From the NCBI GenBank assembly GCA_013339765.2, contig CM023454.1, forward strand, positions 61,581,860 through 61,645,859: a stretch of 64,000 nucleotides of DNA, in the 5' to 3' direction. Shown here in pieces: positions 33,068 through 43,744 of this stretch. The position numbers were made by a program, and so were the translations under genes. Source of the stretch: Haemaphysalis longicornis. Lineage: Eukaryota; Arthropoda; Arachnida; Ixodida; Ixodidae. Each line of letters opens with the position of its first letter. The first letter of the stretch is position 1. The notes beneath the pieces were generated by a model. The model was not told the origin of the DNA. It was given only the letters and a program-made list of their open reading frames with translations, and did no database searches.

Positions 33068-34138
33068 CGGTAGTAAGTATCATCTCCGGAAGCAGCTTTC
33101 CTCGGAATGGTTTAAAAAGGAAATCCTTAGGCCACAAGGAGGGGCCACAAGTACAAGGGCCACAAGTACTCGTTTACAGTCACGCCGAAGGAAGAATAGG
33201 AGTCGTATTGTGTCTTCACCCGCTGGCACGATAAAGGTGTGACGTCCACGGACGATAAGTGCGCGGTAAGTTGCGCAGAGGTGGTGCAGGGAGATAGCTT
33301 CGAAACGAAGATGCGCCTCAGGTGCTTCGGCCGCTGCACAACGGAGAATAAAGTTGTGTCTGCTGCGCCTACACACGCCGCTCTCCTGTTCTTTTTGTTG
33401 GCCTTCACCGAGTCGTTGCGAGGACTCGCACCGGATGAGGGACCTAGTAGGGGAGAAGGCGAAGAAGTTCTCGACCCTGGCATCAGCTGGTCGGGCGCAG
33501 TGTCCACCATCGTACTGTTCGTATTCGCCACGGCACCGGTAAACGTTGAAGAGGGCTCACGCCGTAGAGAAAGCTGCCACCGCCGTCCCATTGAGCATGG
33601 GCGTCGAAGGGGGGGAAGGCGCAGGAAGAAAGGAACCGGCACGTCGCGACAGCTCTCCGCGCAGGCTGCGAACCTCCACTTGCAGCGAAGCAATTACGTT
33701 TGCCTGCTGGGCGAAAGCACGGGCATTGTCCCTGCACAGGCGCTCGTTCCCCTCACGCAGTTTCGCCACCCCTCGTCCGTCAGGAAAGAGATCCCCTCGA
33801 GGGCGTTGAGAAGCATGCGTTGGAGAGCGGCGAGTCTTCAAGGTCACCCAAACAGGGGTTGCTTTTAGTGTAAGGAGTGGTTGCGACGAGGGAGGCAATC
33901 GTTGCCTCTCTTCGCCGGAGTCGATGCTAAGCCTAAACGCGGCATCCAATGCCGAACACGAACACAGACCACACTGGAAAGGTTGCTCACCGGTCAAGAA
34001 AGATTGTAGCTCCTCATCTGGTAGCTGAATACACTTGATTTGAGCACGTTTTTTGGCATGATGCCACATCGAAGAAACTTCTGCTTTTTTGTAAAAAACA
34101 GAGCAACACAGTACACACACGTCCGTGCTAGGCGCCAT
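33057..34138 (-). pseudogene. LINE ORF1: PHD finger / coiled-coil protein, broken (L9)
   Basis: Start ATG at 34138 (MAPSTDVCVLCCSVF), in the TISU-like context CAAGATGGCGCC. The upstream open codons belong to the neighbouring tail. PHD-like finger: C-X2-C at residues 8-11, then a degraded middle (the usual RCxxC reads MWHHA), and FQCGLC. Coiled coil near 33800-33700 (LREGNERLCRDNARAFAQQ). RRM-like C-terminus: IFVSKLSPCTTSAQLTAHL near 33270, then KPFRGKLLPEM, ending in TAA at 33057-33059. Two or more frameshifts. The last 11 bases overlap ORF2 (ATGTCGCGTAA). Confidence 0.75.
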
Positions 34139-34157
34139 CTTGCGGCTAGCACGGACA

Positions 34158-34660
34158 ATAATAATCAATGAATCAATCAATCAATGTTTATTATAGTGCC
34201 CAGGAACAGCGGAGGCCTTCGTGCTGGAGCCCTCAGAGGGGAAAATGCAGCACTGTAGTACATCAACAATTTGCTAATAAACACTCAGTGAGCGAAAAAA
34301 AAAAGAGAAAGAAAGACCTACAAAAACGGCAAAGAAGATTAGAAATAAAATAGTGCAATCCAAGCGACTTTACACAATCAAGTCGTGCTGGCGCACACAG
34401 AAGGTATAAGACAGCAATGAAATGCCTCAACAGCCGGCAAAAGAACCGTGAGTGAGCAAAAAATAAGAAGAAACTACAACTTCAAAGAAGAATAAAAATA
34501 CCATAGTGTAATTTTAGGCAACATTACACAATCAATAGAAATTGTAATGTCTGGTCAGTTGCAAGAAGACATCTTACAATAAGCGTAACTATACGGAAGG
34601 GTGAGTGAAAAGAAGGAAGTTTTTACAAGATTCGGGAAGCGTACATTTTCAGTTTCAAAT
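34158..34660 (-). mobile_element. LINE 3'-UTR copy L10 with internal duplication
   Basis: The tail and hairpin (34196-34232) are followed by a 3' UTR that is partly duplicated. The segment from TCGTGCTGG (34219) through about 34380 is repeated, diverged, from TCGTGCTGG (about 34383) onward (GAAATGCCTCAACA, GTGAGTGAGC and AGAAAC landmarks). The second unit lacks the outer hairpin arm. No coding sequence. An AAT repeat of about 28 bp ends it. Confidence 0.6.
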
Positions 34661-35010
34661 AATAATAATAATAATAATAATATTAATCGATCAATCAATC
34701 AATCAATCATTTATTTAACGTGCCCAGGAACAACCGAGAGGTCTTGATGCTGGCGCACAAAAAAAGAAACAAAAAAACTAAGAATAACACAATAGAACAA
34801 GATGACTGTTCAGAAGAAAACTATCAGAGATACAATGCGCACAGAAATATTAGGATGACAGGACAAAAGTAGATTAACACAGTATGAGAAATAGCTAATG
34901 ATAATGACGAAAAGTCAGATAATATACATACATACATACATACATAGATACATACAACAATGCGCCAGATAAACTAAAAGAGAAGGATAGAGCAAATTGC
35001 ACATGTGCTG

Positions 35011-37832
35011 TTATCTTATAACGGTAGAAACCTTGGAGGAAAAGGATGACTGTGACCCATCAAAAACATCAAGGTCAAGAAAATAAAAATTATAAAGACT
35101 TTGTATCCTGTGGAGGGTTGAGTGCTGAGAGAGGCGGGTAGTTACAAGAAACGGCCTGCACTCTCTTGTTTGCTTCCGCGGAATCCGAAAGTTAATACTA
35201 CTGAGCAGTATAGGACAAGATATAGTACCGTGAACGAGCTTGAAAAGAAAGAAGAGATCGGCGTGATTTCGCCGGCAGCGAAGTGAAGGCAGTGACAATA
35301 GTTGAACGGTGTTAGAACACGAGCCAGAGTCATTTTTAGCGAAGCGATGGTTGTAAACGCTTAGAAATTTTTTCTGGACACGCTCAACTACGTTACTTAA
35401 GGAATTAGAGATGCCATTCCAGATCACAGATGCATACTCAAGTTGAGGAAGACATATTGCGGTGTACAATTTGCGGAGTGGCGTAGGAGAATTGAATTCT
35501 CTCGATATTCTACAAACATAGCCGAGAGAACGAAGACCCCGCATAGCAACACGCTTAGTATGAGCTGAAAAATGCAAGGTGCTATGAAAGAGAACGCCGA
35601 GATCATTGATCTCACAAACCCTACATAAAGACACAGAATTGACAGAGTATAAAAAAGATACGCTAGATGATTTGCGAGTGAAACTCATGACTTTTGTCTT
35701 TGAAATATTGAGAGAAAGGTTATTGTTTTTACACCAATCTGAAAAAGAACAGAAATCAGACTGCAACAAGCGACAGTCGTTAAATTAATGAATTTCCCTA
35801 AATATCTTTATATCATCTGCATACAAAAGGAAAGAAGAATTGCGAATGGCAGAAGAAACGTCGTTAACATACATTAAAAAGAGGAGTGGGCCTAATACCG
35901 AACCCTGACGTACACCACTGGTCACTTTGTAAAAGGAGGACGTTTGGCCATTGACGGCAACATAACATGATCTGTCACGGAAGTAGCTATGCAATAGATT
36001 CACAACAGCGGTGTCAACATCAAAATGAGCAAGTTTAACCATAAGCATTGAGTGACTGACTACATCGAACGCTTTGCTGAGGTCACAGTAAATGGTGTCG
36101 ACCTGTCCTCTCTGGAATACAGGTGTAGATATTTGCGTCATGAAACTGGCAAGATTAGTGACGGTTGAGCGGCCAGGGACAAATCCATGTTGATTATTAT
36201 TCAATGCGTTTTTCACATTAAAAGACAGTATGTGGTGAAGGGCCAGCTCAAAAATCTTTGACATGGCACAGAGAAGAGAAATCGGTCGATAATTCGAGAC
36301 ATCAGTTTTGGAGCCAGACTCAAATACTGGAAAAACACGAGCAGTTTTCCACATGCTAGGAAATGTGGAAGTAATCAGACAGTTATTAAATATGCTAGTC
36401 AGTACTGGAACCAATATACTGCTATAAGCTTTTAGTATAGCTGAGGGGATACCATCTGGACCACATGATAAGGAGGTTTCAAGCGCTTAATGCATTCGCT
36501 GAGGAGATTTTCATCTAGCGACAGAGCATTGGGTGTGTCGATGTCCAAGTGTTGTTCGATAGTAGTGCTAGAGTCAGAGGCTTTAAAAATGGAAGAGAAC
36601 TGCGTGGCAAAACAGTCAGCGACGGCTTGTAGTTCTGTTCCATTGGAGTCCAATAGTATTAAAGGCTCTTCACTTTTGTTAGACCATTTGCGTACATACT
36701 TCCAGAACTCAGCCGGCCTGTCAGAGGCGCTTTTTTCTAAGTGTGCAATATATGAACTGTGATCCCGTTTATATAGGCGTTTAGAAAGAGTTCGAAAGCA
36801 TCGGAAATCTTCCTTGCGCTCGAGAGATGGAGTGCTTTTAAGCTTTCTGTGTGCGCGATCTTTATGCTTTAGAGCACTTATAAGTTCAGACGAGAACCAG
36901 GGGGGATATTTATGGAGTTTAGGAGTATATTGTGGAATATATTTGCGCATACTGCTTAATATAAGTTCCGTAAGCTGATCTACTTGGTCATCAACGTTGG
37001 TTTTTTTAGTTACCATAGACCAGTCAATGGAGGATAAGCCATGGTGTAAGCCAACGTAGTCACCTTTTTTGAAAGCAAATCTGGGCGATTTGTTGATGTT
37101 ATTTTGAAAGCTGTGTTTTCCCCTGACAGAGAGAGTGTTAGTTTAAGTGGTGGGTGAAATTTATCGGGACCAACAAGAAAAACGTCAGAAAGTGACACTT
37201 CAGTAGGCTGATTGTTCCAAATACACAGATCTAATATGTTACCGCAAGGATTGCCAATAGAATTATGTTGTTGAAGGGAATTAAAAGCAAGAAAATCTAA
37301 TAGCAGGCCGCACTTATTATCTGTGTATTGATGGTAATGAGAATATTTAAGTGTTCTCCAGTCGATACCAGGGGTATTAAAATCACCAATAACAACAATC
37401 CCGTGCTTCCTATGTGAAGCTATGACAGTTTCAATGGAAGAGATGATGTCATTAAAAGAGATTGGTGTAATGCTAGGCGGCACATAGAAGGACCCAATCA
37501 ACAATTTTTCGCAGCGATCAAGGCTAATTTCGACCCATATTGATTCAGGAACAGTTTCAATGTCACATCGGCGAACAGATCTCAGAGAATTATCTACAGC
37601 CATAAGTACGCCACCACCTTTTTGTTTCGTTGCACTGAAGTCACGATCACTGCGGAAAGTGTTGTAACTTGGTGGAAAATATTCTGATGAGGGGAATCTC
37701 ATTGCACAGACAAGTTTCGGTAATCACAATGACAGGAAACGAAGACGAAATAACATTAGCGAAAAATTCAGTTGGCTTAGTTCGTAGACCACGAGCGTTT
37801 TGGTAAAAGATGTCCAAATTACAGACCTTCAT
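35011..37832 (-). pseudogene. LINE ORF2: endonuclease-reverse transcriptase, lightly broken (L11)
   Basis: The start is the ATG at 37832 (MKVCNLDIFYQNARGLRT), 14 bases inside ORF1. Endonuclease: VIVITETCL near 37740, KGGGVLMAVD near 37620, IVVIGDFNTPGIDW near 37400, PDKFHPPLKL near 37170. RT: NQHGFVPGRST near 36190, IYCDLSKAFDVVSH near 36090, SGVRQGSVLGPLLF near 35910 and LLYADDIKIFREIH near 35820, immediately followed by a stop at about 35785. The thumb and C-terminal domain (35769-35011) continue in another frame and end KVSTVIR. About four frame changes (near 37700, 37050, 36430, 35780) inactivate it, while almost all motifs are conserved. Confidence 0.9.
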
Positions 37833-38892
37833 TGTCAATTACAGACTCTGAAGGATGGAGCATATCATTATGTAGAATCCCACGGAATGGCTTGAAAATG
37901 CAACCACGCGGCCACATTGAGGGGTCGTTGCGACGCTTCATGTTTTCTTCGTCAAGCATGATGTAGAATGAGGAGTACGACAAATATTTTGTTTTCAGCC
38001 GCCGGCAGGAAAGGGGACAAATATTTTGAGATTCGGTGTGCTTCTTGAGGTCAGCAGTGTCAGTGTCAGGGCTCAACTTTGAAACAAATAGTGCCCTTTG
38101 ACGCTGCGGCAGCTCAACCCCCGACAATGCATATGACTCCATGGCTCCAAGGAATACAGGCCTGTTTCCCTTCTTTGTATTCTTTTCACCCTTTGTGGCA
38201 ATTGTTGTCAAAGGGGGTCGGGCAGGATCGTCAACGCGTTGCTCCGAAGGGGATTGACGAGCTGGCGGCGTAGGGCAAACAGGGCTGGTCTCGGTGTCTC
38301 GAGGCGTGTCGGAGGGCGAGGGGTTGTCGGAGGTTGAGGGGATCACGGAAGCTTGAAATGGAACAACCGTCGGGGACTTCGCAGGCGCGGGGGTCACAGG
38401 GCGGGCCAGCTCCTCACGTAAAAACCGAACCTCGGAGCGGAGGGAGGCGACGATTCGAGCCTGCTGTTCGGCTCCGCGGGAATGGTCCTTTCGAAGGCGC
38501 TCATTTTCTTCGCGCATTTGCGACACTTCGTCACTCAAAAAAGAAATTCCCTCCAGCGCGTCGAGGAGAAGACGGCGGAGACCGGCAATCTCACCACAAA
38601 GGTTACCCGGAGGGGAGAGAGAGGAACCGGTCGGGGGAGCGGTGGGCTGCGGAGAACACGTTTCCGTCGGGGATGCCTCCATCTCGTCGCTAGGCTTAGC
38701 GCGCGACTTGGTAGAATTGCACAAGTTGCAGCAAAATGGGCGCGATCCAGCCCTCAAAAGTTCCAGTTGGTCGTCCGGCCAGGTCACACACTTTGCATGC
38801 ACACGTTTTACACACCTTTTGCAGCGATAGAACTGTTGTTTTCCGAAAAAAGGGCACGAGCAGAGCAAGCATGCATCCCGGCTGGGCGCCAT
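37819..38892 (-). CDS. LINE ORF1: PHD finger, coiled coil, RRM-like protein (L11), intact
   Basis: An unbroken frame of 357 codons. The start ATG at 38892 is the first ATG after a 14-nt leader, in CAGCATGGCGCC. Residues 8-58 form a PHD-type zinc finger: C8/C11, C24/C27, H32/C35, C55/C58. Residues about 97-165 are a coiled coil (DEVSQMREENERLRKDHS), suggesting self-association. A Pro/Ser/Thr-rich linker follows. From residue 266 there is an RRM-like domain (RALFVSKLSPDTD, SCRRLKTKYLSYSSFYI, WPRGCIFKPFRG). Family knowledge: LINE ORF1 proteins bind element RNA in ribonucleoprotein particles; a role for the PHD finger in chromatin targeting is inference. The frame ends VIDNEGL and TAA, overlapping ORF2 by 14 bases. 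Confidence 0.9.
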   Translation of the reverse strand: MAPSRDACLLCSCPFFGKQQFYRCKRCVKRVHAKCVTWPDDQLELLRAGSRPFCCNLCNSTKSRAKPSDEMEASPTETCSPQPTAPPTGSSLSPPGNLCGEIAGLRRLLLDALEGISFLSDEVSQMREENERLRKDHSRGAEQQARIVASLRSEVRFLREELARPVTPAPAKSPTVVPFQASVIPSTSDNPSPSDTPRDTETSPVCPTPPARQSPSEQRVDDPARPPLTTIATKGEKNTKKGNRPVFLGAMESYALSGVELPQRQRALFVSKLSPDTDTADLKKHTESQNICPLSCRRLKTKYLSYSSFYIMLDEENMKRRNDPSMWPRGCIFKPFRGILHNDMLHPSESVIDNEGL

Positions 38893-38924
38893 GCTGCGGG
38901 ACTATCAATAATAATAATAATAAT

Positions 38925-39125
38925 AATATTAATATATTAATAATCATAATAATAATCTTTCTTGCCAATACAGAGAAGCATACAAAATAAGCGGGCCTGT
39001 CAAAGCCTATTAGATGGCTTGTGGGACTGGCCCGGCAGGATCGGCTGAGGCGACACAAATTATTACAGGATAGTGTTTACACAACACTAACACCGGTAAC
39101 AACAACACCAACACTAATAATAATA
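38925..39125 (-). mobile_element. Family-G LINE 3' end fragment
   Basis: Following an AAT repeat, 38955-39050 carries CCTGTCAAAGCCTA, GGCTTGTGGGAC and GCCCGGCA in the same order as the 3' end of LINE G1 (20308-20360). About 100 matching bases, 5' truncated, then AAT-rich sequence. Confidence 0.65.
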
Positions 39126-39128
39126 ATA

Positions 39129-39159
<31 letters not shown>

Positions 39160-39667
39160 CAATCAATCAGTCAATCAATCAATAATGTATATTTATTGTG
39201 CCTAGGAACGGCCGTGAGGCCTTGGTGCTGGTACACAGATGGATACCGGTAAAAAAAGGAAAAGAAAAATTGAAAGGAAAGAACTCATTGACAGCGTATA
39301 AAAAAAAGAATAGAAAAAACCTTTTAGAATGTATATTACGAATTATACCGTACAAACTACTACAAAACGTAGATAGCGTATCCACAGCATGCAATGAATA
39401 CAAACAAAATTGGCAGGATACAACAGAATTGGTAATTACATCGTACCCATGAAACAGAACATCTGCACACTACAGATAATTATGTAACCTTATAACAGCA
39501 ATTCATAAAAGGGAAAACAACAAAAGAGTCATATAAACAGCATACTCTCTATACAGTAAGGCAAGCAGGTAAAAAGAAGTTACTATAACAAGAACAAGAT
39601 CCATTCAGTATGACGGAGAAAAAAAATATTTCATATAGTTCCATGTAAGAGAATAAGAGGGAGCGTA

Positions 39668-42467
39668 TTAGCGAATGAGAATTCTGGAAGTGTCTGAACT
39701 GAACTGATTGAGGGACCTGTTAAAAAATCGACGTCTTCAGAATACAAGTTGCACGTGCTCTGCAGCCTGAACAGCGGGCAATGTTGGTTACAGGAGCTGA
39801 GAGTACGAAAAGGATGACATTTTCTCGTGTTTTAATAGGCACTCTTAGCTGGAGCTCCGATAGCAATTGCACACTATAATTTGTCCATGTATGAGCTTAA
39901 AAAGAAATAAGAGGTCAGCTGTATCGTGCCTAGCCTTTAGCTCGGCAGCACTTGCAAGTACCGTGGTCCCGAGTAAAGACGGTGATACTCGGGAGGGAAG
40001 CGATGTCTAAGTATGGACAGCAGCTTATTCTGCACTTTATCAATGGTCCAGCTGTTAGATTTTCATGTACCATTCCAGAACACCGAGGCATATTCCAGAA
40101 CGGGACGACAGATAGTGGAGTAGTTTCAGGAAGGACTTTTCACAACGGAAGTCTTTAGACATCCGGCAGACCATACCCAAGCGGCGGATAGCTCGCTGTT
40201 TGATGAATCGAACGTGCGGTGTAAAAGTCAGCTGGTTATCTAAGAGCACGCCAAGATCAGTTGTCGTCGAGATTCGAGGAAAGGTAACATCGTGAACTGA
40301 GTAGTGATAAAGCAGGCATTGTATTTTACGCGTGTGTGACAACACTTTGGTTTTCGCGGCGTTCACTATCAGTTCGTTCTCTTTACACCAGAGTGTAAAT
40401 GCATCCACGCTTCTTTGCAAATGCCCGCAGTCGCTAAGAGACAAAACTTCCCTAAAAATCTTGATGTCATCAGCATAAAGTAAAAAAGAAGAATGCCTTA
40501 TAGCAGCTGAAACTTCATTGACAAATAAAGAAAACAAAAGAGGGCCTAGAACACACCCGGCACACCACTCGAAATGCAGTAACGATAGCATGGCTGGCCG
40601 TTAACATTTAGTAGCAGGCCCGCCCACGCAAGTAACTAATTAAGAGGTCAAGAATCGAATTATCTATGTTCAGGAGTGACAGTTTAGAAATTAACAATGG
40701 GTAACTGACCACATCAAAAGTCTTGCTCAGGTCAAAGTACACAGTATCAAGCTGCCTCCTAAGATGAACCGCTTCGGACGCTTGCTGCATGACAGCAACG
40801 AGGTTAGTGGTTGTGGAACGTGCGGACATAAACCCGTGCGGTTCGGAATTTAGTATGCTCTTAACACTGGAGTTAAACATCGTGCAACACAGTCGCAAAA
40901 AGCTTACACGCCGCACACAGTATCGAAATAGGGTGATATCTTCGAGCACTATCTTTAGCCCCAGTTTTGAAGACAGGGACCAAGCGTCCTAACTTCCAGG
41001 CTGCTGGAAAGTAGCAAATTGAATTGAATTAATAAATATAGCGGTTAGTATGGGAATGAGTATCTCCCCATAGGTTTTTATATTGCGGGAGGAATGCCGT
41101 TAGGGCCACAGACAAATGACGGTTTTAGGAGCTTCAGGGCTTTCCGAACGTCGCTTTACTTATTCTCGGAACGCAGAAATTACACGACGGAGAAAAGAGT
41201 TGGACAAATTCTTAACTTCACCCTTTGGAAATACTTAGCTGAAATTATCCGCAAAGGCATTAGCAACGTCTCCAATCGTGTTTCTATTGTCGTCTAGAAG
41301 CTTAACAATTTCGGCAACCTTGCCAGCAGATCGAGAGCGAACATAGTGCAAGAAACTTTTCTGGTCGCGTGTAGCGCTGATTTCTACATTGGCTATGTAG
41401 TCTGACCGTTCGCGATCATTCAGCTTTTTACACAGGGCTCTGAAATACTTAAACTCCTTTTTCTAAGCTTCGGATAGTAGCCCGCGAATTTTCTTGTGAG
41501 CACGAGCTTTATATTTTAAAGCCTTTCGCAGTTCCGCAAAAAACCACTTCGGAAATTTAGATTTCTTTCCGGGCGTTCTTGGTATAAACATTTGCATTCT
41601 TTGCTCAATAATTGTAGAAAGTTTCTTGACTTGGTCTTCAACAGAGGGAAGTTTGACGAGGATAGACCAGTCAGTGTTACATAAGTAGCTATAAAAAGCA
41701 AAGTAATCTCCAGCAGCATAATTGTACGTCGGATGCGCAGAATGGCCGGAGCATCTCGATTGCCTCGACACATACAGCAGTAAGATATGAAGGACAGGAA
41801 TAAATTTGTCGGGACGGACCAGCAAGGTATCCGACAGAGAAATGGTAAGGTCGGCATGGTTGGAAAAGCAAAGGTTTAAAACATTACCACTAACGTTTTT
41901 ACAGCTAATACTTTGTTCCATACCAGTGAAAGAAATAAATTCTAACAGACACTAGCCCTTCTGAAAAATGTAATGCTGATCGTGTCTGACAGTACGATCA
42001 TCCCAGTCTACACCGGGAACGTTGAAATCCCCGCATATAAGAAATTTAGTGTCTGGGTAGGCATTACCCAATCCTCTATTCATGTGACACAGCGTTGAAA
42101 CTCGGCGTAGTTTATGGATGTAGGTATATAAAAGATGGAAATTAGGATTCTATTTTTTCTACCGCCAAGAACCTCCACCCACACTGATTCTGCAGCAGTT
42201 TCGAGGGCTGACCGATGACGGCAGTTCAACGACTTGTCCACCGCAATGAGCACTCCACCACCGCAATTTTTAGAAGTGGGGCCAGTACGGTCACTTCCGA
42301 AAACAACAGAATTATCGGTAAAATAATCGCTAGACGCAATTTCTGAGGATAGCCAAGTTTCGGTAAAGACGATTAGATTATGTGAGGACGAAGCTATAGA
42401 GAAAAAGAACTCAGCAGATTTGTCCGCAAACCACCGACATTTTGGAAACAAACACTGCTTATGCGGG
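39668..42467 (-). pseudogene. LINE ORF2: endonuclease-reverse transcriptase, broken (L13)
   Basis: Endonuclease: NLIVFTETWLSSEI near 42360, NCGGGVLIAVDKSL near 42250, FLICGDFNVPGVDW in fragments near 42030. Connecting region: FAELRKALKYKARAHKK near 41530. RT: EPHGFMSARSTTTNL near 40840, TVYFDLSKTFDVVSYP near 40740, where the usual KAFD is KTFD, LGPLLFSLFVNE near 40530 and LLYADDIKIFREV near 40470. The thumb and C-terminal domain degrade towards a native end ILIR with TAA at 39668-39670. Many frame changes. Older than L11 by the number of lesions. Confidence 0.8.
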
Positions 42468-43670
42468 CTAGGAAAGTTCAGACAGATGCAGCGTGGACTC
42501 ACGTAGTACGCCCCGGAAGGGGTTAAAAAGACACTCATTTTGCCACAGAGCTGGATCCTGCAGTAATTTATAGCACACATTGCTTACGGCAACATAGAAT
42601 GAGGCGTAGGTGTTGTACCTAGTTTTTATTCCCTTGCAAGCAAGAGCAGTAGCATCTCTAGCAGTCAGGTACGAGCACAGCTGGGCGTCCGTGGTTTTGG
42701 GAGAAAGTTTCGTGAAGAACAGAGCCTTTCGGCAGCCGCCGCCGCTGCACCACCGTGAGCTCAGACGAGTCCGACGTTCCAAAGAATGCGGGTTGACGAG
42801 CCTTGCCATTGACATCACCAATGCTCGTGTGGCGCAGGGTGGATCCTCTTCCTCCAGCTGACGCTTGCGATGCGAAACACGCATCGGCACCCGTGACGAC
42901 AGCATTCGGGCTGGATCCGGGCGACGGTGGAGAACGTTTTTAGGCGCACCACCAACAGTAACAGCAGGAGCGGCTGCGACGACAGCGGCGAACGATGCTG
43001 TCACGAGGACTACCGGTGACCCACACCCAGGCATACCCGACGCCGTGGTTGAAAGCATCTCGCCGGAAGAACAGGGGGCCTTGGGGGAGGCCGCAGGGAA
43101 ACCGGTTGCCGCGTGGTGAGCTCTTCTCGGAGAGTGCGTACCTCTTGCCGAAGGGAAACGACGATGGCAGTGTGGTGGGCCCGCTCCGGCTAAATCTCCC
43201 GACGAAGGCTGTCAAAATCCTGCATATTCTCCCGGCGCAGCTGATTATTCTCGTCACGCAGTCGGGCCATTTGGTCACTCAAAAAAGAAATGCCCTCCAA
43301 TTCGTCGGTGAGGAGCGCATGGAGGACAGCAGCATCAGCCTCAACGCCAACCGGTTGCGACGGCGAAACGGGCCTCTTCGGCCGGCGACCTCCGTCGGAG
43401 GGAAGAAGGGCAAGATCGCCTGGTGGCGGATAGGCCGGTGTCGTTGCTAGTCACTGAAGCTCTGCTGCTAGGCCTAGCCGCCGCCTCCGTCGTCTCACAC
43501 AGAGTGCACATGCACGGCCGGGCGCCGGACTTCAGAAGTTGCAGCTCCGCTTCCGGCCATGCAACACACTTCTCCTGCACACGTTTTTTACAGGTGGCAC
43601 ACCGGAAAAACGTTTGCTTACCGCAGAAAGCCTGAGAGAACAAAATACAGAAATCCGCACTAGGCGCCAT
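42468..43670 (-). pseudogene. LINE ORF1: PHD finger / RRM-like protein, broken (L13)
   Basis: Start ATG at 43670 (MAPSADFCILFSQAF) in CAAGATGGCGCC. The first Cys pair has lost its second Cys (FCILF), but FRCATCKKRVQEKC and MCTLC remain; the usual His is Gln. Coiled-coil traces near 43270. The RRM-like domain (LFFTKLSPKTTDAQLCSYL, KGIKTRYNTYASFYVAV, CLFNPFRGVL) lies at 42740-42490 and ends in a stop at 42468-42470. Three frame blocks. Confidence 0.75.
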
Positions 43671-43744
43671 CTTGCGCCTCAAGATAATAATATTAATAAT
43701 AATAATAGTATATATAGTAATAATATTTTATTATAATATAAAAG

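Larger units (their letters stand above)
29570..34157 (-). mobile_element. Full-length LINE, copy L9
   Basis: About 4.6 kb on the minus strand: TCAATCAA tail, hairpin 29621-29657, ORF2 30213-33067, ORF1 33057-34138, 18-nt 5' UTR. The 5' end abuts AATAATAATC of the next copy's tail. It is the same subfamily as L3. An 11-bp perfect inverted repeat (34121-34131 and 34146-34156) brackets the ORF1 start codon. Confidence 0.85.
34665..38906 (-). mobile_element. Full-length LINE, copy L11 (best preserved)
   Basis: About 4.24 kb on the minus strand: TCAATCAATC tail, hairpin 34720-34758, 3' UTR with a short TACA tract, ORF2 35011-37832, intact ORF1 37819-38892 and a 14-nt 5' UTR. L5 belongs to the same subfamily. 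The right end meets an AAT repeat and then the tail of the family-G fragment. Confidence 0.9.
39140..43685 (-). mobile_element. Full-length LINE, copy L13
   Basis: About 4.5 kb on the minus strand, the most diverged full-length copy. A long AAT repeat and TCAATCAATC tail lead to the hairpin 39198-39236 (GTGCCTAG and CTGGTACAC arms). ORF2 39668-42467, ORF1 42468-43670, 5' UTR of about 14 nt. Two short inverted repeats overlap the 5' end (43662-43679 and 43669-43685). Confidence 0.8.
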
